Shown: piece after piece, positions 55,391 to 64,000 of the stretch
Numbering within the stretch: position 1 is the first letter of the stretch
How the letters are laid out: each line of letters starts with the position of its first letter
Assembly: GCA_029465975.1 (NCBI GenBank)
Contig: CM055745.1
Span: forward strand, 14,958,812 to 15,022,811
DNA: 64,000 bases
DNA from: Dallia pectoralis
Lineage: Eukaryota > Chordata > Actinopteri > Esociformes > Umbridae
Direction of reading: 5' to 3'
Notes under the pieces: model-generated
Seen by the model: only the letters and a program-made list of their open reading frames with translations
The model's database searches: none
What the model was told of the DNA's origin: nothing
Translations under genes and position numbers: made by a program

Positions 55391-57935
55391 TGTATTCATG
55401 AGTAATGACTGATAGGTTTAACACATTGTATACTATGGTGCATGCAGCAGCAGTGTGTATTCATGAGTAATGACTGATAGGTTTAACACATTTGTATACT
55501 ATGGTGCATGCAGCAGCAGTGTGTATGTATGAGTAATGACTGATAGGTTTAACACATTGGATAGTATGGTGCAGGTAGCAGCAGTGTGTATTCATGAGTA
55601 ATGACTGATAGGTTTAACACATTTGTATACTATGGTGCATGTAGCAGCAGTGTGTATTCATGAGTAATGACTGATAGGTTTAACACATTGCATACTATGG
55701 TGCATGCAGCAGCAGTGTGTATTCATGAGTAATGACTGATAGGTTTAACACATTGTATACTATTGCATGCAGCAGCAGTGTGTATTCATGAGTAATGACT
55801 GATAGGTTTAACACATTGTATACTATGGTGCATGCAGCAGCAGTGTGTATTCATGAGTAATGACTGATAGGTTTAACACATTGTATACTATGGTGCATGC
55901 AGCAGCAGTGTGTATTCATGAGTAATGACTGATAGGTTTAACACATTGTATACTATGGTGCATGTAGCAGCAGTGTGTATTCATGAGTAATGACTGATAG
56001 GTTTAACACATTGTATACTATGGTGCATGCAGCAGCAGTGTGTATTCATGAGTAATGACTGATAGGTTTAACACATTTGTATACTATGGTGCATGCAGCA
56101 GCAGTGTGTATGTATGAGTAATGACTGATAGGTTTAACACATTGGATATTATGGTGCAGGTAGCAGCAGTGTGTATTCATGAGTAATGACGGATAGGTTT
56201 AACACATTTGTATACTATGGTGCATGTAGCAGTAGTGTGTATTCATGAGTAATGACTGATAGGTTTAACACATTGCATACTATGGTGCATGCAGCAGCAG
56301 TGTGTATTCATGAGTAATGACTGATAGGTTTAACACATTGCATACTATGGTGCATGCAGCAGCAGTGTGTATTCATGAGTAATGACTGATAGGTTTAACA
56401 CATTGTATACTATTGTGCATGCAGCAGCAGTGTGTATTCATGAGTAATGACTGATAGGTTTAACACATTGCATACTATGGTGCATGCAGCAGCAGTGTGT
56501 ATTCATGAGTAATGACTGATAGGTTTAACACATTGTATACTATGGTGCATGCAGCAGCAGTGTGTATTCATGAGTAATGACTGATAGGTTTAACACATTT
56601 GTATACTATGGTGCATGTAGCAGCAGTGTGTATTCATGAGTAATGACTGATAGGTTTAACACATTGTATACTATGGTGCATGCAGCAGCAGTGTGTATTC
56701 ATGAGTAATGACTGATAGGTTTAACACATTTGTATACTATGGTGCATGCAGCAGCAGTGTGTATGTATGAGTAATGACTGATAGGTTTAACACATTGGAT
56801 ATTATGGTGCAGGTAGCAGCAGTGTGTATTCATGAGTAATGACGGATAGGTTTAACACATTTGTATACTATGGTGCATGTAGCAGCAGTGTGTATTCATG
56901 AGTAATGACTGATAGGTTTAACACATTGTATACTATGGTGCATGTAGCAGCAGTGTGTATTCATGAGTAATGACTGATAGGTTTAACACATTGTATACTA
57001 TGGTGCATGTAGCAGCAGTGTGTATTCATGAGTAATGACTGATAGGTTTAACACATTGTATACTATGGTGCATGTATCAGAAGTTTGTATTCATGAGTAA
57101 TGACTGATAGGTTTAACACATTGTATACTATGGTGCATGCAGCAGCAGTGTGTATTCATGAGTAATGACTGATAGGTTTAACACATTGTATACTATGGTG
57201 CATGTAGCAGCAGTGTGTATTCATGAGTAATGACTGATAGGTTTAACACATTGTATACTATGGTGCATGCAGCAGCAGTGTGTATTCATGAGTAATGACT
57301 GATAGGTTTAACACATTGCATACTATGGTGCATGCAGCAGCAGTGTGTATTCATGAGTAATGACTGATAGGTTTAACACATTGTATACTATGGTGCATGT
57401 AGCAGCAGTGTGTATTCATGAGTAATGACTGATAGGTTTAACACATTGTATACTATGGTGCATGCAGCAGCAGTGTGTATTCATGAGTAATGACTGATAG
57501 GTTTAACACATTGTATACTATGGTGCATGCAGCAGCAGTGTGTATTCATGAGTAATGACTGATAGGTTTAACACATTGCATACTATGGTGCATGCAGCAG
57601 CAGTGTGTATTCATGAGTAATGACTGATAGGTTTAACACATTATATACTATGGTGCATGTAGCAGCAGTGTGTATTCATGAGTAATGACTGATAGGTTTA
57701 ACACATTGTATACTATGGTGCATGCAGCAGTGTGTATTCATGAGTAATGACTGATAGGTTTAACACATTGTATACTATGGTGCATGTTGCAGCAGCAGTG
57801 TGTATTCATGAGTAATGACTGATAGGTTTAACACATTGTATACTATGGTGCATGCAGCAGCAGTGTGTATTCATGAGTAATGACTGATAGGTTTAACACA
57901 TTGCATACTATGGTGCATGCAGCAGCAGTGTCAAT
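55391..57935 (+). repeat. 65-bp satellite array 1 (about 39 units)
   Basis: Unit GTGTATTCATGAGTAATGAC, TGATAGGTTTAACACATTG, TATACTATGGTGCATGCAGC, AGCAGT. Variants: CATGTAG for CATGCAG, TTTGTATAC for TTGTATAC, and a marked variant GTATGTATGAG at 55523, 56108 and 56761. The marked variants are 585 and 653 bp apart, nine and ten units, so the array has its own higher-order periodicity. Confidence 0.96.
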
Positions 57936-58032
57936 CACACATCATCACAATTTCTGCAGAAATTGTACGCTATCTAGTTATGTGTGCTTGACTATGGTCA
58001 AGGACACATATTGTAATTATTATTATTATTAT
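57936..58032 (+). repeat. Junction module with single dyad unit
   Basis: ACACATCATCACAATTTC to TGTACGCTATCTAGTTATG followed by one dyad unit (57979) and ATT triplets. Compared with the junctions at 59808, 61760 and 63558 it lacks CAGTTTGGCAGTTGATATCA through GGGTGGCCGCAAG. Confidence 0.85.
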
Positions 58033-58687
58033 ATCAATTTTGTCCACCCCTACTCCTCCCACAGTTTTTGCACTAGATGGACAAAAAGGTGTCAAAATGT
58101 GCGTCCCGAACTCTATTTAGTTGGCATTGTTTTGTAGAAGGTTTCGTTATGTAGTTTACGAAATATTAACGATAATGTCGCTAATTAATCCCCATTGAAA
58201 TACATTGACGGAATCTTCAAAACTAGAGTGTGAGAGCCCATTCAGCAGAAAATGTAGAGAACATTTGTAAACTGCTACTGCTGCCTGAGTTTCAACCCTT
58301 TACACACAAATGGCATATCAAAACGTTCATCTATTTGTGCTGTCACTCAAAATGTTCAAATATAAGCTGTAACATATATATTTATTTCGTTATGTCCTTT
58401 TGTTTCCAACTTGCGCCTCCCCATAGACATCCATAGAAACGGTGATTTTCTCCACTCTAATTTGAAAGCGATTTTTGGTGTTTTTTGTTCGTTTGTAAAT
58501 TGTGATAGCGCCTACATTTCTGGGGTTACAGATACATGTTATACATCAAAATGTCCGCCTGGTTCTTAGGATTCTCATGATGTAATTGTTTAAACTGTGT
58601 GAGTAAAACTCTGGTTAGTAGAGCTAAAAGTATACGACCATGTCTGAATCTTTTGAAATGATAGACAGTGAAGCAGCATTTTCTGGT

Positions 58688-58731
58688 TGTTGATTGGCTA
58701 AATAGTAGGAACATTCTGGAAGGGGCGGGGG
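58688..58731 (+). promoter_or_regulatory. CCAAT box, heat-shock-element match and GC box, unit II
   Basis: Inverted CCAAT (GATTGG, about 58692), GGAACATTCTGGAAG (58708-58722) and GGGGCGGGGG (58722-58731) lie within 44 bp and about 120 bp upstream of an ATG followed by a splice donor. This is a compact promoter-like grouping; activity is not demonstrated. Confidence 0.5.
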
Positions 58732-58853
58732 AGGAGGCAGCGCGCTCTGATATCGATGAGAACAGCTGGTCCTCCTGACAAAGGCATGGCTGCCAGGCAA
58801 CAGCCACAGACACTGCAATCAACAGCCACAGACATATCCTGCAGCAAAGAAAA

Positions 58854-58880
58854 ATGAATGAATGGAATGAATGGGTAAGT
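58854..58880 (+). other. ATG micro-exon with consensus splice donor, unit II
   Basis: ATGAATGAATGGAATGAATG then G|GTAAGTTCTTTCTCTGG. A second copy, ATGAATGGATGG|GTAAGT, lies at 59061-59078. The donor matches the U1 consensus. Reading frames of the copies are not equal, so a coding role is doubtful; a non-coding first exon is possible. Confidence 0.3.
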
Positions 58881-58905
58881 TCTTTCTCTGGTCTCTGTTT
58901 ACACG

Positions 58906-59225
58906 TTAGCATGTTAGCTAGCGTTAGCGCGCTAGCTAACGTTAGCATGTTAGCTAGCGTTAGCGCGCTAGCTAGCGTTAGCATGTTAGCTAGCGTTAGC
59001 GCGCTAGCTAGCGTTAGCTACTACTGTAAGTTTATGCATACATTCAGACAGCCTGCAGCAATGAATGGATGGGTAAGTTCTTTCTCTGGGTCTCTGTTTA
59101 CACGTTAGCATGTTAGCTAGCTGTAAGTTATGCATACATTCAGACAGCCTGCAGCTAGTTTACGTTAGCATGTTAGCTAGCGTTAGCCTAGCATGTTAGC
59201 AGAGTTAGCTTAGCTGTAGTAACTG
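58906..59225 (+). repeat. GTTAGC palindrome tract, unit II
   Basis: 36-bp period of GTTAGCATGTTAGCTAGC followed by GTTAGCGCGCTAGCTARC, three units at 58908-59015, then a second shorter tract from 59102. Many overlapping palindromes (GCTAGC, TAGCGCGCTA, GCTAACGTTAGC) allow hairpins or cruciforms. Confidence 0.93.
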
Positions 59226-59261
59226 AGTTGATTTAAGCCTAGCAGCATTGTAATACTATGG

Positions 59262-59812
59262 TTTGCATGTAGCAGCAGTGTGTATTCATGAGTAATGACT
59301 GATAGGTTTAACACATTGTATACTATGGTGTTTAACACATTGCAGCAGCAGTAGTGTATTCATGAGTAATGACTGATAGGTTTAACACATTGTATACTAT
59401 GGTGCATGCAGCAGCAGTGTGTATTCATGAGTATTGACTGATAGGTTTAACACATTGTATACTATGGTGCATGCAGCAGCAGTGTGTATTCATGAGTAAT
59501 GACTGATAGGTTTAACACATTGTATACTATGACTGCATGCAGCAGCAGTGTGTATTCATGAGTATTGACTGATAGGTTTAACACATTGCATACTATGGTG
59601 CTTGCAGCAGCAGTGTGTATTCATGAGTAATGACTGATAGGTTTAACACATTGTATACTATGGTGCATGCAGCAGCAGTGTGTATTCATGAGTAGTTGAC
59701 TGATAGGTTTAACACATTGTATACTATGGTGCTTGCAGCAGCAGTGTGTATTCATGAGTAATGACTGATAGGTTTAAACATTGCATACATTGCATACTGC
59801 AGCAGCAGCAGT
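59262..59812 (+). repeat. 65-bp satellite array 2 (about 8 units)
   Basis: Same unit as array 1 with more irregular spacing and TGCTTGCAGC or GAGTATTGAC variants. Ends in a GTGTCACCTCAGTTTGGCAG junction. Confidence 0.93.
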
Positions 59813-59928
59813 GTCACCTCAGTTTGGCAGTTGATATCAGTACACAGTCGACTACGGGTGGCCGCAAGCACACATCATCACAATTTCAGCAGAAATTAGT
59901 TATTATTAGTTATTATTATTATTATTAT
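59808..59928 (+). repeat. Junction module, unit III
   Basis: GTGTCACCTCAGTTTGGCAG to TTCAGCAGAAATTAG. Includes GTCGACTACGGGTGGCCGCA. The dyad unit is missing here, replaced by AGTTATTATT repeats. Confidence 0.85.
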
Positions 59929-60743
59929 ATCAATTTTGTCCCCGCCTACTCCTCCCACAGTTTTTGCACTAGATGGACAAAAAAGGTGTCAAAATGTGCG
60001 TCCCGAACTCTATTTAGTTGGCATTGTTTTGTAGAAGGTTTCGTTATGTAGTTTACGAAATATTAACGATAATGTCGCTAATTAATCCCCATTGAAATAC
60101 ATTGACGGAATCTTCAAAACTAGAGTGTGAGAGCCCATTCAGCAGAAAATGTAGAGAACATTTGTAAACTGCTACTGCTGCCTGAGTTTCAACCCTTTAC
60201 ACACAAATGGCATATCAAAACGTTCATCTATTTGTGCTGTCACTCAAAATGTTCAAATATAAGCTGTAACATATATATTTATTTCGTTATGTCCTTTTGT
60301 TTCCAACTTGCGCCTCCCCATAGACATCCATAGAAACGGTGATTTTCTCCACTCTAATTTGAAAGCGATTTTTGGTGTTTCTTTGTTCGTTTGTAAATTG
60401 TGATAGCGCCTGCATTTCCGGGGTTACAGATACATGTTATACATCAAAATGTCCGCCTGGGTCTTATGATTCTCATGGTGTAATTGTTTAAACTGTGTGA
60501 TTAAAACTCTGGTTAGTAGAGCTAAAAGTATACGACCATGCCTGATTCCTATTCATTTTGACACACACTAATTACTAGGAACATTCTGGAAGGGGCGGGG
60601 GAGGAGGCAGCGCGCTCTGATATCGATGAGGACAGGTGTTCCTCCTGACAAAGGCATAGTTGCCTGGTTACAGACAAAGACTCTGCCTGCACCAATGAAA
60701 GAATGAATGAATGGGTAAGTTCTTTCTCTGGGTCTCTGTTTAC
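59929..60743 (+). repeat. Higher-order repeat core III (type A)
   Basis: Matches core I up to the heat-shock-like motif (TTCATTTTGACACACACTAA variant). It then continues like core II into GAGGAGGCAGCGCGCTCTGA, an ATG at 60695 and a GTAAGT donor at 60715. Confidence 0.9.
60588..60611 (+). promoter_or_regulatory. Heat-shock-element match plus GC box, unit III
   Basis: GGAACATTCTGGAAG (60588-60602) and GGGGCGGGGG (60602-60611), as in unit II but without the inverted CCAAT box. Confidence 0.5.
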
Positions 60744-60940
60744 ATGTTAGCATGTTAGCTAGCGTTAGCGCGCTAGCTAACGTTAGCATGTTAGCATGTT
60801 AGCGTTAGCGCTAGCTAGCGTTAGCTACTACTTTAACTTTATGCATACATTCAGACAGCCTGCAGCAATGAATGGATAGGTAAGTTATTTCTCTGGGTCT
60901 CTGTTTACACGTTAGCATGCTAGCTAGCGTTAGCTACTAC
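60744..60940 (+). repeat. GTTAGC palindrome tract, unit III
   Basis: GTTAGCATGTTAGCTAGCG and GCGCGCTAGCTAACG units, interrupted by a second ATG-donor block (60868-60885). Confidence 0.9.
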
Positions 60941-60944
60941 TGTA

Positions 60945-61764
60945 CTAATGAGTAATGACTGATAGGTTTAACACATTGTATACTATGGTGCTTGCAGCAG
61001 CAGTGTGTATTCATGTGTAATGACTGATAGGTTTAACACATTGTATACTATGGTGCTTGCAGCAGTGTGTATGTATGAGTAATGACTGATAGGTTTAACA
61101 CATTGGATACTATGGTGCAGGTAGCAGCAGTGTGTATTCATGAGTAATGACTGATAGGTTTAACACATTGTATACTATGGTGCATGTAGCAGCAGTGTGT
61201 ATTCATGAGTAATGACTGATAGGTTTAACACATTGTATACTATGGTGCATGTAGCAGCAGTGTGTATTCATGAGTAATGACTGATAGGTTTAACACATTG
61301 TATACTATGGTGCATGCAGCAGCAGTGTGTATTCATGAGTAATGACTGATAGGTTTAACACATTGTATACTATGGTGCATTGCATACTAGCAGCAGTGTA
61401 TTCAGTAGTGTGTATTCATGAGTAATGACTGATAGGTTTAACACATTGTATACTATGTAATGACTGATAGGTTTAACACATTGCATGCAGCAGCAGTGTG
61501 TATTCATGAGTATTGACTGATAGGTTTAACACATTGCATACTATGGTGCTTGCAGCAGCAGTGTAGTGTGTATTCATGAGTAATGACTGATAGGTTTAAC
61601 ACATTGTATACTATGGTGCATGCAGCAGCAGTGTGTATTCATGAGTATTGACTGATAGGTTTAACACATCACATACTATGGTGCTTGCAGCAGTAGTGTG
61701 TATTCATGAGTAATGACTGATAGGTTTAACACATTGCATACTATGGTGCAGCAGCAGCAGTGTC
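60945..61764 (+). repeat. 65-bp satellite array 3 (about 12 units)
   Basis: Same unit, several truncated or fused units (for example around 61390 and 61455). Includes the GTATGTATGAG variant at 61069 seen three times in array 1. Confidence 0.93.
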
Positions 61765-61941
61765 ACCTCAGTTTGGCAGTTGATATCAGTACACAGTCGA
61801 CTACGGGTGGCCGCAAGCACACATCATCACAATTTCAGCAGAAATTGTATCTAGTTATGTGTGCTTGACTATGGTCAAGGACACTATTGTAATCTTATAT
61901 TATTATTATTATTATGACTATGGTTATTAATTATTATTATT
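61765..61941 (+). repeat. Junction module with single dyad unit, unit IV
   Basis: CACCTCAGTTTGGCAGTTG through GCCGCAAGCACACATCATC to ATCTAGTTATG, one dyad unit at about 61860 (GACACTATTG, two bases short), then TTA/ATT triplets. Confidence 0.88.
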
Positions 61942-62805
61942 ATCAATTTTGTCCCCACCCCTACTCCTCCCACAGTTTTTGCACTAGATGGACAAAAAAG
62001 GTGTCAAAATGTGCGTCCCGAACTCTATTTAGTTGGCATTGTTTTGTAGAAGGTTTCGTTATGTAGTTTACGAAATATTAACGATAATGTCGCTAATTAA
62101 TCCCCATTGAAATACATTGACGGAATCTTCAAAACTAGAGTGTGAGAGCCCATTCAGCAGAAAATGTAGAGAACATTTGTAAACTGCTACTGCTGCCTGA
62201 GTTTCAACCCTTTACACACAAATGGCATATCAAAACGTTCATCTATTTGTGCTGTCACTCAAAATGTTCAAATATAAGCTGTAACATATATATTTATTTC
62301 GTTATGTCCTTTTGTTTCCAACTTGCGCCTCCCCATAGACATCCATAGAAACGGTGATTTTCTCCACTCTAATTTGAAAGCGATTTTTGGTGTTTTTTTG
62401 TTCGTTTGTAAATTGTGATAGCGCCTACATTTCTGGGGTTACAGATACATGTTATACATCAAAATGTCCGCCTGGTTCTTAGGATTCTCATGATGTAATT
62501 GTTTAAACTGTGTGAGTAAAACTCTGGTTAGTAGAGCTAAAAGTATACGACCATGTCTGAATCTTTTGAAATGATAGACAGTGAAGCAGCATTTTCTGGT
62601 TGTTGATTGGCTAAATAGTAGGAACATTCTGGAAGGGGGGGGGGAGGAGGCAGCGCGCTCTGATATCGATGAGAACAGGTGTTCCTCCTGACAAAGGCAT
62701 AGTTGCCTGGCCACAGCCAAATACACTGCCAGGCAACAGCCACAGACATATGCCTGCAGCAATCAAAGAATGAATGGGTAAGTTGTTTCTCTTGGTCTCT
62801 GTTTA
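61942..62805 (+). repeat. Higher-order repeat core IV (type B)
   Basis: Matches core II including GATAGACAGTGAAGCAGCAT and GTTGATTGGCTAAATAG. ATG at 62770 and donor GTAAGT at 62778. Confidence 0.9.
62603..62645 (+). promoter_or_regulatory. CCAAT box and heat-shock-element match, unit IV (GC box lost)
   Basis: Inverted CCAAT (GATTGG at 62604-62609) and GGAACATTCTGGAAG (62621-62635). The GC box is replaced by a run of ten G (C to G), which removes the Sp1 core in this copy. Confidence 0.45.
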
Positions 62806-63035
62806 CACGTTAGCATGTTAGCTAGCGTTAGCATGTTAGCATGTTAGCGTTAGCGCGCTAGCTAACGTTAGCATGTTAGCTAACGTTAGCATGTTAGCTA
62901 GCGTTAGCATGTTAGCTAGCTAGCGTTAGCTACAGCTGCAGCATGAATGAATTGGTAAGTTCTTTCTCTGGGTCTCTGTTTACACGTTAGCATGTTACCT
63001 AGCGTTAGCGCGCTAGCTAGCGTTAGCAGTTTATA
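62806..63035 (+). repeat. GTTAGC palindrome tract, unit IV
   Basis: Longest run of TTAGCATGTTAGC and GCGCGCTAGCTAACG units, then an ATG-donor block (62943-62960) and a second short tract. Confidence 0.9.
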
Positions 63036-63049
63036 ATGCTGTTTCATAT

Positions 63050-63560
63050 GCTACTATGGTGCATGCAGCAGTAGTGTGTATTCATGAGTAATGACTGATA
63101 TGTTTAACACATTGTATACTATGGTGCATGTAGCAGCAGTGTGTATTCATGATTAATGACTGATAGGTTTAACACATTGTATACTATGGTGCATGTAGCA
63201 GCAGTGTGTATTCATGAGTAATGACTGATAGGTTTAACACATTGTATACTATAGGTTTAACACATTGCATATGCAGCAGCAGTGTGTATTCATGAGTAAT
63301 GACTGATAGGTTTAACAGTGTGTATTCATTGTATACTATAGGTTTAACACATTGCTATGGTGCTTGCAGCAGCAGTGTGTATTCATGAGTAATGACTGAT
63401 AGGTTTAACACATTGTATACTATGGTGCATATAGCAGCAGTGTGTATTCATGAGTAATGACTGATAGGTGTAATACTACCTTGCAGCAGCAGTGTGTATT
63501 CATGAGTAATGACTGATAGGTTTAACACATTGTATACTATGGTGCATGCAGCAGCAGTGT
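63050..63560 (+). repeat. 65-bp satellite array 4 (about 8 units)
   Basis: Same unit with scrambled pieces near 63245-63350 (GTATACTATAGGTTTAACAC repeats), showing local rearrangement. Confidence 0.92.
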
Positions 63561-63706
63561 CACCTCAGTTTGGCAGTTGATATCAGTACACAGTCGACTA
63601 CGGGTGGCCGCAAGCACACATCATCACAATTTCAGCAGAAATTGTACGCTATCTAGTTATGTGTGCTTGACTATGGTCAAGGACACATATTGTAATCTCA
63701 CATATA

Positions 63707-63751
<45 letters not shown>
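63558..63751 (+). repeat. Junction module with single dyad unit, unit V
   Basis: GTGTCACCTCAGTTTGGCAG through GTACGCTATCTAGTTATG, one intact dyad unit (63663), then about 14 ATT triplets. Confidence 0.9.
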
Positions 63752-63753
<2 letters not shown>

Positions 63754-64000
63754 CAATTTTGTCCCCGCCTACTCCTCCCACAGTTTTTGCACTAGATGGA
63801 CAAAAAAGGTGTCAAAATGTGCGTCCCGAACTCTATTTAGTTGGCATTGTTTTGTAGAAGGTTTCGTTATGTAGTTTACGAAATATTAACGATAATGTCG
63901 CTAATTAATCCCCATTGAAATACATTGACGGAATCTTCAAAACTAGAGTGTGAGAGCCCATTCAGCAGAAAATGTAGAGAACATTTGTAAACTGCTACTG
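63752..64000 (+). repeat. Higher-order repeat core V (cut by window end)
   Basis: The first 249 bp match cores I-IV. The type (A or B) cannot be told because the diagnostic part lies beyond the window; A would be expected from the alternation. Confidence 0.9.

Larger units (their letters stand above)
58033..58905 (+). repeat. Higher-order repeat core II (type B)
   Basis: Same first 500 bp as core I. Type B differs at CTACATTTCTGGGG and carries GATAGACAGTGAAGCAGCAT and GTTGATTGGCTAAATAG (an inverted CCAAT box at about 58692) before the heat-shock-like motif. It continues through GAGGAGGCAGCGCGCTCTGA to an ATG at 58854. Confidence 0.9.

Overview
The window reads as nuclear DNA of a ray-finned (teleost) fish. 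The evidence is the mix of repeats: L2/CR1-type LINE fragments with a TTGA-type tail, Tc1-like and IS630-like DNA transposons, many small hAT elements with 8-bp target duplications, sushi-type Ty3/Gypsy retrotransposons, and a decayed copy of a multi-exon gene that I recall as a fish-typical DUF6729 family. Low coding density, long CA/GT microsatellites and large tandem arrays fit this. A salmonid or pike relative is possible but is only an impression. I found no intact host protein-coding gene; nearly every long open frame belongs to a mobile element or is a by-product of a tandem repeat.

Layout. 1-3 kb: LINE fragment, a broken IS630-like transposase, LINE 3' tail. 3-5.2 kb: no recognisable feature. 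5.2-19.9 kb: a CCAAT-rich promoter-like stretch and a frameshifted DUF6729-like gene whose first and last parts are separated by a nested insertion: a hAT element (8757-19541, TSD GTGTTGTC) that itself received a Gypsy element (8919-18758, TSD GTGCG) arranged LTR-body-LTR-body-LTR. 20.2-22.0 kb: a second, internally deleted Gypsy, again with TSD GTGCG, inside a dispersed repeat whose empty counterpart lies at 52.7 kb. 22-33 kb: tRNA-like repeats, a Tc1 remnant, a decayed Gypsy split by a hAT, further hAT and Tc1 pieces, and a palindrome-ended DNA transposon (copy A) split by a hAT. A second copy of that transposon (copy B) lies inverted at 35.8-37.0 kb.

37-45 kb: the least repetitive part. 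It contains a GC-rich TATA-box promoter-like site near 41.39 kb, two single-copy stretches that could be conserved regulatory DNA, and a 550-bp GT microsatellite. 45.2-48.0 kb: an IS630-like transposon with both terminal inverted repeats, in which a 33-bp in-frame minisatellite has taken the place of the N-terminal half of the transposase. 48.5-51.1 kb: a small DNA transposon carrying a nested hAT, which in turn carries about 33 copies of another minisatellite.

54-64 kb (running off the window): a composite higher-order repeat. Units of about 1.8-3.3 kb contain a 54-bp dyad module, a conserved core, a perfect three-site heat-shock-element match (next to a GC box in three of four units), GTTAGC palindrome tracts, ATG-plus-splice-donor micro-exons and 65-bp satellite arrays. 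Core types alternate A-B-A-B. This last region is the best candidate for an undescribed system: a satellite that repeatedly carries a stress-promoter-like cassette.
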